Source of the DNA: Ostrinia nubilalis
Lineage: Eukaryota; Arthropoda; Insecta; Lepidoptera; Crambidae
Direction of reading: 5' to 3'
NCBI RefSeq assembly: GCF_963855985.1
Contig: NC_087106.1
Span: 9,283,001-9,347,000 of the forward strand
DNA length: 64,000 bases
In this document: positions 56,766 through 64,000 of the stretch, piece by piece
How the letters are laid out: each line of letters opens with the position of its first letter
Position numbering within the stretch: position 1 is the stretch's first letter
Translations under genes and position numbers: made by a program
Notes under the pieces: generated by a model
What the model saw: the letters and a program-made list of their open reading frames with translations, nothing else
Database searches by the model: none
What the model was told of the DNA's origin: nothing

Positions 56766-59700
56766 CTGAAACAAATACAAAAATATTATATTCAAAATGT
56801 AACACATTAAAACATGGTCGAGTTAACTGCGCACCTGGTGGCCGTGACGTCACATTGACGCTGTGTAATGAGTGGGTACTGGGCGAGTGTGAGGGAGAGT
56901 CGTATTCCAGCAAGGTGCGCAGTTAGCTCAACCGGATTGTATTAAAATTTGAATATTATTATATGGAGGAAAGCTAAAATTATTATTGTCTGCCAATGAT
57001 GTTACTGTAGTAAATACATAAAAGTTTACTAATTTGACTTCTTAATTGGTGCACTTTAATGTACCTATCTATACGAAGTACGAAAAATGATAAATTTTAT
57101 ACTTTCAGCTAAGAATAAGGTCCACTGTGGAAATAAATAAGACTAGGCGCAGACCACCGATTTTTAGTTGGCCGATAGTTGGGCCCGATTTTAATTGGCC
57201 AAATCAAATCGGTGTAAAGTGCGCACTTCTAAACTAAACTATCGGCCGACGAAAAATCGATGGTCTGCGCCTAGGCTAAGTGTGCAATCGACTGTTCAAT
57301 AAAGTAATTTTGTGTCAATTATTTAGGAATCTTCTAAAAAGATATGAATTCTTTGACTCTACATCAATATTTAGGTTTTCAGTGGGGTAAGTGTAGAGAT
57401 CCGGTTGTCTTTGATGAAACAATTTCATACAATTAGAGCAATTTACTGCACGCCGCTGAGTCACTTTCTCTCGAAAGTGCATGTGCAAGTTGCAAGTGAA
57501 TGTATCTTGTCTCGCTAGCTTAGAGGGATCAATGTCTCTACATTTTGGATATAAATAATACATTTAATTATTAACTGTATTTCTTTTTCACGTACGTATT
57601 ATTTATATGCCTTAATTGTTTGCCTCAGCACTCTATTTTCATAAAATTGGATATCAGATCTCCTTATTTCATGTTCATATATTATCTTCTCAATGGATTA
57701 TTAGTGGAATCTTTTAGTATTTTGGAGACAGTTTCCCTTAATGTAAAGCGGCAAAATAATTATGGATTGACTCTTACAACAATTACAAGTTACTTAAGTT
57801 TAAGCCACATTATCATAACGTAATAACGTTGTAAAATAAAACTTTCTCTCCCATAACGAATCGATGCGACTTCACGGCCCACGTAATTGGTTCACTTCAA
57901 ATTGGATCGAAGCGAATTCGATTCGAGTTTAAAGCACTCAGACACCACTCCATTCGGGTATTTTAGTCGCTAACTGCTCACAAACTAATTCTGTTCTATT
58001 GTAAATTAAATCGATAACAAGTAGTTAGGTACAACTCGATTCGGGCATCTGAGATGTGACTTTCGATTCGAGTTTGAAGCACTCTCACCACTCCATTCGC
58101 CGCTAACTGCACACAAACCAATTTTGTACTATTGTAAATTAAATCGATGCAAGTAGGTAGGTACAACTCTATTCGGGCGTCTGAGATGTGACTTTCAATA
58201 ACTTTCAGTGACTTTCAGCGGTGAGAGCACTCCTCCCGACTTACAGGAGTCACATTGTCTGCCCTTGGGAACGCGAGTTAACCCTGGGGCTCTGGCAAAT
58301 ATTGCCACAATAATTTGAACTTTCTTCACTCAACATAAGGTCGGCAACCAATGAAAATGTTCATTAGGTTGTGTCTACGTAAAATCAAAATTTTTTCTAC
58401 GATATTAATATGTGAAACATTGGAAGGTTTTGTGCAAGCGGTATAACGAGTTTATTGCAGTTTATTACTTAAAACAAATAAAATGTTATTATTACTATAC
58501 TTGGTATTAACTAGTATTTTCTTTTCTATTTATATCGTAATGCTTTTGGGTGGGTCTCACACACCACACATGTTGACAAATAAGAATAACAAAAGTTGGA
58601 CTTTAAAAACAGACATATTATTATTAGCCACATTATTATTCATCATTTGTAACACATTTGTTTGTAATTCCTAAAATAAATAAATAAATAAATTCAGCTT
58701 ATACGTAAGCCCGCAAGGAAAACCACAAGACATAATCTCCCACTTTTACATTCAGCTGCCATCCTCGTGATATATAAAAATAAATGCGGAACATCAGTAG
58801 GCCTAGGATGCGCGCCGTGATAAACCATACATTTTGACGTCGAAAAGCGTATATCGTAAAGCCCGGCAGGCCTCCCCAACCCATCAGCATGGGTAGTGTA
58901 GACCAGCGTTGCCAGACGTCCCGATTTTGGCGGGACGTCCCGATTTTTAAATCAAATTTAAATGTCCCGCGCGGGACAGGCTCGGTCCCGCTTTTCGGAG
59001 AGAGACACTCACTTCACCAGACTATTGTTTGAAACGCCATATTATTCTAAAGATTTTTTTTTTTATTTCGATTTTTATTTTTTTATTCTAAAGACGAATT
59101 TAACAATAAATAATTCTGATTTAAAATATTTTTTTTTTGTTAAAATACATTTTCTATGGCTACGAATTACGTAAACGTAATTTTAAGTCAAATAAAAAGA
59201 TAACTATTTGAAAACCTTTGATTATACATACGTTTCTTACTATGTCCTGCTTCTGACGGAAGAATCCCGCTATTTTCACTCAAAAAGTACCAAGGTCCCG
59301 ACTTGGCGAAAAAAAAAACTGGCAACGCTGGTGTAGACCCAATCCTTCGTTTGGGCAGTGCACATAGTACAACAGCAAGTACAGCAAGGCCACGTACCAA
59401 AAAACGCAGCGTGGCATACCGTGGACCGACGACCTCATAAACGTAAACATAAAGCAAGAAGGCGCTGAATGCAGGCCGCTACCAACCGGGTGATGTGGAA
59501 ATCATTGGGGGAGGCCTATGTTCAGCAGTGGACGTCCGACGACCTCATAAAGGTAGCAGAAGGCGATGGATGCAGGCCACTAGGCACTACCAACTGGGCG
59601 ATGTGGAAATCAGGGGGAGGTCTATGTTCAGCAGTGGACGTCCTTTGGCTGAAATGATGATGATGAAAAATCCCCCGTTTCTGAACAAAGCCTAAAAATC

Positions 59701-60727
59701 GTGTGATGATGAAAAAACAAAATAAACGTGCACTAACCTGAGGGTTTGCCATCGCCGCACGCGCAGTTCGGGCCGCACGTGCAGTTGGCACCGCATGCTG
59801 CAGTGCCACCGCTGCACGTGTCTGAAAAAACAGTTTATATTAAGCAAAATAAATTTTACACTTACTAGGATACCTAAGACTTAAATCTTAGAAGATATCC
59901 TTAATCTGGGGTTTAAGCCTAACCCTAAACAAAAAACTGTGAATATGTAGAGCTTAAAAAAGAAAGTTATTAATTTTAAACTAAGAAAGACTTAATTATG
60001 GATGATAGCAGTTTATTAAAGATTTATTGAGCTGATTTTATATTACACGTGGCTGGAAAAAGTCTACCAGACTAGACGCAAACGATGTAAAATTTCATTA
60101 AACAAATTTAATTTCACGTTAATAAACTCCAATTCGATTGCTTTATTCAGCCTTTATACCTTTTATACATTTTATAAACATTGAGTACAAATGCGTAATA
60201 AGTTTCTTTCTAAATAATGTCTTAAGATTTTTCAGGAACTGCGCACAATTTAAACTTATAAAATAAATCAAATTGGAAACGAAATGTAGAGCGATATCCG
60301 TAGGGATGAGCCATTGTAACATTAAGGGCTGATTTTTCAATCGTCAGATAACTTTTAACTGAAGAATAAGTTTGGCACATTGACAGTTTCAATATGGGAA
60401 ATATGTCAAAATGACAAGGTTATTCTTCAGATAAAAGTTATATGACGATTGAAAAATCAGCCCTAAATAAAATTAACCATTCTATTTTGAAAAAAGAATT
60501 CAAAAAATTTAATTAAAAAAATTAAGACCCTCCCATGAAGTTACGACGTCATTCGCGAAACGCAAAAGCCGGCCAAAACAATAACAAAAATACCTCCACG
60601 TGTTTTCCGCAGCTAAAAAACTACGCGACCTCTATTCCTTCCACATTCGATATAAAAAAAACAAAATTCGAATTCAAATTTAGAATCAAATTCACTCACC
60701 TTTGCAGCCGTCGCAAGGCGCAGGCAT
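56731..60727 (-). CDS. Metallothionein, three exons, complete
   Basis: Three exons join to a 48-residue protein: ATG at 60727-60725, stop TAA at 56733-56731. It starts MPAPCDGCKDTCSGG, continues with CGANCTCGPNCACGDGKP and ends GGKPCCQGGKK. Ten cysteines (5, 8, 12, 19, 23, 25, 29, 31, 42, 43) in C-x-C, C-x2-C and C-C spacing, no aromatic residues, Lys before or after Cys: the hallmarks of insect metallothioneins, cytosolic binders of Cu, Cd and Zn. Introns are phase 1 at both junctions, with GT-AG ends. Intron 1 (59822-60699) holds a MITE. Intron 2 (56766-59737) holds a hAT element, LINE ends and a tandem duplication. The gene is tail to tail with the fusion gene. Similar to other lepidopteran metallothioneins but with a Gly/Pro-rich spacer GDGKPSGGKP between cysteines 31 and 42. 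Confidence 0.93.
57146..57271. mobile_element. MITE with GGCGCAGACCA ends
   Basis: 126 bp; left GGCGCAGACCACCGATTTTT mirrors right AAAAATCGATGGTCTGCGCC, with TA on each side. Interior includes actatcggcc / ggccgatagt. Confidence 0.75.
57920..58197. repeat. Two-copy tandem duplication, period 145 bp
   Basis: gattcgagtttaaagcactc at 57920 and gattcgagtttgaagcactc at 58065 start two units that both end gagatgtgactttc. The units differ by substitutions and a short indel. Confidence 0.85.
58904..59330. mobile_element. Non-autonomous hAT element in a metallothionein intron
   Basis: Termini CAGCGTTGCCAG / CTGGCAACGCTG, flanked by perfect 8-bp duplications GTGTAGAC at 58896-58903 and 59331-59338. 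427 bp, no transposase frame. The left interior carries cccgatttt ... cgggacgtcccg palindromes. Confidence 0.95.
59393..59672 (+). mobile_element. RTE LINE 3' end with internal tandem duplication
   Basis: The 3' segment (gtggaccgacgacctcataa ... gttcagcagtggacgtcc) occurs twice, first to about 59535 and again to 59648, then GGCTGAA and an (ATG)n tail. The second copy starts at a gtggac shared by both units. Confidence 0.8.
59738..59821 (-). CDS. Metallothionein exon 2
   Basis: Acceptor tttttcag, donor TCAG|gttagt. It encodes DTCSGGTAACGANC then TCGPNCACGDGKPS, the cysteine-dense core with six of the ten cysteines... counted here as C12, C19, C23, C25, C29 and C31. GC-rich compared with the flanking introns. 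Confidence 0.94.
59822..60699 (-). other. Metallothionein intron 1
   Basis: 878 bp, AT-rich, GT-AG ends in the minus direction. It holds the intact 138-bp MITE at 60326-60463. Otherwise nothing recognised. Confidence 0.75.
60326..60463. mobile_element. GGGCTGATTTTTCAATCGTC MITE, complete, TAA duplication
   Basis: 138 bp with long inverted ends GGGCTGATTTTTCAATCGTC and flanking TAA at 60323-60325 and 60464-60466, as for PIF/Harbinger-type MITEs. Confidence 0.85.
60700..60727 (-). CDS. Metallothionein exon 1 (coding part)
   Basis: ATG followed by eight codons encoding MPAPCDGCK and one base of the next codon, then donor G|gtgagt. ATG context is GCACGCAATG. The upstream sequence carries metal-response-element cores. 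Confidence 0.92.
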
Positions 60728-60728
60728 T

Positions 60729-60735
60729 GCGTGCA
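60729..60735 (-). promoter_or_regulatory. Metal-response-element core next to the metallothionein start
   Basis: Minus strand reads TGCACGC, matching the MTF-1 binding core TGCRCNC, one base upstream of the ATG. It would lie in the 5' UTR unless the start site is very close. Confidence 0.45.
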
Positions 60736-60772
60736 GAATGCCTAGGTCGGACTAGGCTGTGCTTTAGCGGGG

Positions 60773-60782
60773 TGCGCGCGCA
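60773..60782 (-). promoter_or_regulatory. Palindromic double metal-response-element core
   Basis: TGCGCGCGCA contains a TGCRCNC core on each strand, about 46 bp upstream of the metallothionein ATG. An initiator-like TCAGTT lies further upstream (60820-60815, minus). No clear TATA box was seen. Confidence 0.5.
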
Positions 60783-62639
60783 GTCGTGGCCCCCAGACGA
60801 GTGAGCGGGTCAATAACTGAGCTGCGTCGGGGATCGGACGATCGGGGCTCCTTGCTGTCATGCTCTAGGGGACAGGGGCTATCGACTTCGCGTAATTGGA
60901 TGGCGATTAATTAATGTGTTGTAACGGACGGTGGGGTATGTAGAGCTGGGAAAGAACACGATGGTAAGTAGTTAAGTTAAGAATGCGATATGGAAAGATT
61001 AAATCTTGTGTACCTACATGAAACTTTCTCACTTACACTATGAAAATTCATCATGTTTACTGATAAATCGTTAAACCTAGTAAGATGTCAGGACTTTTCT
61101 ACGTCAATACACACTAAATAAGAGCTTATTACAGGACGCTCAAAACTCAATTTCACGTGGGTATACCTACCTACTCGTACAATGATGCTTTAATTGTTGA
61201 ATGTTGATATTTAGACAAATCACAGTAGAGCTTTACGACTGAGATTAGATTGAACTTTGCATATATGACAGGATCAGCTAAGAGAGCTTTTTTTAGCTTT
61301 CAGGAAATAAGCAATAACATTCTAATTTTGCTCCTTTCTAATGGCGCAAAAGTCTATGACACTCACCCTAACAGGGGTGGAAATTTCCACAGCCATACCG
61401 ATAGAAATATAAATAAAACAGCCTGTCCCCTGCACTATAATAAGATAGTTAAGCAACATATAGCTAGGTAAGTATCTACAATAAAATGATCAGAGCCGTA
61501 AACAAAAACAGGCAGGGAGAGGGGAGAACCGGTCGCTCGATTGACATTGCGACGGGACCGGTATCACCGAATTGGTACCGACTGATACCAATTTGATACA
61601 ATTGCTTGTATAAATGGTTCTACTTAAATCGTGCTTTGGAAATGAGCTTTGGGACTTTCTTTCATAACAATGAAGATGAAAAATTAGCTTTTGTCAGTAT
61701 TAAAGAGGATGTTAACTAATTTACCTTAGGTATCTTTTACATAAGTGTTTACAACTTTACACTATCCCGCTTCTCTGCTTATATTTATTAGGATGCCATT
61801 TCTATAATACATTATTTACGAGAACTATTTTTGTAGTTACCCATTCGCGTCATACTTAATTATGCCAAAATCCAAAATCTCAAATGATTGTTGTTAATCG
61901 AGCAAATGTTCTAAAGTAAACTAATACACTTATTTTATGATTTAGATCTTACCTATAATCTTATAGAAAAGTTATGTAATAAAGCTAGATATAAGACTTG
62001 TCGTTTTCCTTTCCAAGTGAGAGTTTTTTAGGCTTTATTAAAATCTTTAATTAAGAAAGAAAAGTTTCAAAAATCAAATTAAATAATAATTATTTATCAA
62101 AAGGAATTAACGTACCTACATGAGTTCTTAAAACTAAAACAAGTATGGAGCTTTCTAAAAACATTAATTAACATTAGTTTGTATTGTTTAATCTAAATAA
62201 ACTAATAGTTTTACCACTTTACGGTACGTGATCGTGAGTTAGCGCTCAAGAAAGTTCGTAACTTTAGTTCTTGTGACTAGATAAGTACTTAGAAAATGAT
62301 ACTTGACAGCAGGACCACAGTAAACTATCTTGCCAGTAAGAGCGTTATTTTAATTAAAAAAACAAATTGGAAAAAGTTAAAAAAGATTTAAAAAAGCTCA
62401 AAATGTTTGAACTTTTATTACGAAACGAACTTTTTTTGCGAATGATGTCAATTTATTTGTTTAGTTTGTTAATGATGAAAATACAAAGTATTATCAATCA
62501 AAATTATTTTCTTTCTCTTAAACTTTCATATTCAGTAATATTTTATTGGTTAAGTTTTCAGTTATTGCACACCACCCAAAAGTGGCAAACAAAAGGAGTA
62601 CAAAATTGAAAAGGCTCAATTTAGACAATCTTATCCATA
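60783..62639. other. Upstream flank of the metallothionein gene, no other gene seen
   Basis: 60783-60960 is relatively GC-rich and probably promoter-proximal. Beyond it AT-rich sequence; short frames at 61250-61471 and 62367-62609 have no recognisable features. Confidence 0.45.
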
Positions 62640-62649
62640 TAAGATCTCT

Positions 62650-62794
62650 TGAGTGGGAAAGCCCCCCATTAGATGGACCATCTGGTGAAGGTGGCGAGAA
62701 GAACCTGGATGAGGGCAGCGCAGGACCGGTCGTTGTAGATATCCTTGTGGGAGGCCTTTGTCCAGCAGTGGACGTCATTTGGCTGAAACGAACG
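62650..62794 (+). mobile_element. 5'-truncated RTE LINE with 9-bp target duplication
   Basis: Ends CAGCAGTGGACGTCATTTGG then CTGAAACGAACG. Flanked by AAGATCTCT at 62641-62649 and 62795-62803. GAACGAA-tail subfamily. Confidence 0.87.
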
Positions 62795-62833
62795 AAGATC
62801 TCTCTGGACAATTCCTATTTCTTAAGTTTACTA

Positions 62834-62951
62834 ATGCCCGTTTTCACCATCAATCCCTAATTTTTAAGTGACCCCTATGGTAAGAAATAACAGGAATTTT
62901 GTTTACATAGGGTTCACTTAAAAATTAGGGATTGACGGTGAAAACGGGCAT
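62834..62951. mobile_element. 118-bp palindromic MITE, copy 2
   Basis: Same termini (ATGCCCGTTTTCACCATCAA) and same length as 24384-24501; arms fold back with few mismatches. Confidence 0.85.
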
Positions 62952-63901
62952 TGTTTGTCAAACTTGTGTTTCAAGTCAAGTTACTGCTTCTTACTGTGCT
63001 GTGTCAACTGCTGGTTAGCAGTCGCGGAGTCGACGACCGCGCTCGCTCCGTCGGATCAAATGATTCACCGACTATTGCTATAAAACGAAATTGACTTTTT
63101 GTGGAAACATAAAAACTTATACGCAACAATAACAGCCTCTTGATAGAGACTGAAGACGCAGTAACTTTTTTGTAATACTCGTATACATGTATGGTATTTA
63201 CTATTTATTATGTACTTACAAACTTATTTCTACTCTAACGCCCGATTCGACCAAACTTTTATCCGATAATAACTCCTGGTTTATCTGGCACATTGACAGT
63301 TTCAGTATGAGAAATATGTCAAAACTGACGATTTATTCTGAGATTAATATTTACTCTTGTTTGGTCGAATCCACTCTAAATAGTTCGTTAGGTTCATACG
63401 ATATTGAGAAAATCATGAGAACCACACAGAAATACGAATAAAATAAGTACCTACTCAGTGGAAAACGAAAAGCTAAGGAAAGCTCATTTAGTAAAATTAA
63501 CAATACCTACGTCATTTAACGTCATATCCACATTCTCGATACATATCATTTCGATATTATTTTACTTTTGTATTAAGCATTAGAAACGCAAAAATATCCA
63601 TCAGCTTGTTTCTTACTGTGAAGTAGTTACTGGACATATTAATTACATTAAGGTATTTGAACTCAAACTGAAAGAAGCCTCGGGCGTAGACGTACCTACC
63701 TATTTATTTATAAGCCTAATATTAATCGCTACTCTAATTGCTAAACCATGCTGGTTTTAATTTGGGACTACTTCTCCAAGAGACGGTCTTTTGTCAATGT
63801 CAATTATTCTTATCTGTATCTCATATTTTATTGCAATTTTCTTCAACATGCAGCGACCTAGGTATTAGTTATCTAACTGCACTTTGTAACAAATTTTTCG
63901 C
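62952..63901. other. No gene seen; one MITE-like element
   Basis: Positions about 63245-63375 have inverted ends ATTCGACCAAAC / GTTTGGTCGAAT and share the core 'ggcacattgacagtttca' with the 60326 MITE, so a related family. Rest AT-rich, nothing recognised. Confidence 0.5.
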
Positions 63902-64000
63902 TCATCATCATCATCATTTCAGCCACTGCGGAATATAGGCCTCCCCCAATGATTTCCACAACGGCTAATTGGCGGTAGCCTGCATCCAGCGCCTACCTTT
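63902..64000 (-). mobile_element. RTE LINE 3' end running off the window
   Basis: catcatcatcatcatttcag tail, then ggcctcccccaatgatttcc and tgcatccagcgcctaccttt to the window edge. ATG-tail subfamily, minus strand. Confidence 0.85.

Larger units (their letters stand above)
56766..59737 (-). other. Metallothionein intron 2, built largely from repeats
   Basis: 2972 bp. It contains a TA-flanked MITE (57146-57271), a 145-bp tandem duplication (57920-58197), a hAT element (58904-59330) and a duplicated RTE end (59393-59672). TGACGTCA at 56845-56852. Confidence 0.75.

Noticed and set aside
1..64000. CRISPR arrays, tRNA or rRNA genes
   Set aside because: No regularly spaced direct repeats, no A/B-box pair with a foldable cloverleaf, and no rRNA-like conserved blocks were seen.

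Overview
This is an AT-rich eukaryotic window, almost certainly from a moth or butterfly. The evidence is small GT-AG exons in long introns, many dispersed repeats of kinds common in Lepidoptera (RTE LINE 3' ends with a 'GTCCACTGCTG' core and an ATG-repeat or GGCTGAAACGAACGAA tail, Helitron-like elements, MITEs, the 'GGTTCCGTACC...TTGGCCGG' repeat) and a short cysteine-rich insect-type metallothionein. No bacterial operons, CRISPR arrays, rRNA or convincing tRNAs are present.

Layout. Positions 1-21414 hold no exon I can defend. The stretch is intergenic or a 5' intron filled with transposon relics, including a RTE LINE inverted by twin priming and bounded by a perfect 13-bp target duplication. 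From 21415 to 53928 on the plus strand runs one large gene, of which 16 coding exons are visible in consistent phase (1475 codons; the first exon or exons are missing). It encodes a cysteine-desulfurase-like class V aminotransferase fold, then a serine-rich low-complexity linker of about 600 residues, then a TtcA-like PP-loop ATPase (tRNA 2-thiolation) fold. Its 3' UTR ends near 56015. Tail to tail with it, on the minus strand, lies a three-exon metallothionein gene (60727 down to 56731; 48 residues, 10 cysteines) with metal-response-element cores near its start. Positions 60783-64000 hold MITEs and LINE ends.

The main discovery candidate is the large gene. It keeps an open frame and canonical splice sites across 16 exons, yet residues I expect to be catalytic appear lost in both halves. 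The desulfurase cysteine is replaced by serine/leucine and the PLP-stacking histidine and a PLP-phosphate loop are missing. In the PP-loop half, SGGKDS reads SGGRAS and the iron-sulfur cysteines are gone. The lysine and aspartate that hold PLP are retained. It looks like a maintained double pseudoenzyme derived from a sulfur-transfer fusion. The catalytic positions are inferred from remembered family motifs, so an alignment is needed to confirm them.

The other notable structures are two long snap-back elements (1.39 kb and 1.15 kb) in introns of this gene, three non-autonomous hAT elements with 8-bp target duplications, nested MITEs, and a metallothionein gene whose introns are largely built from transposons.
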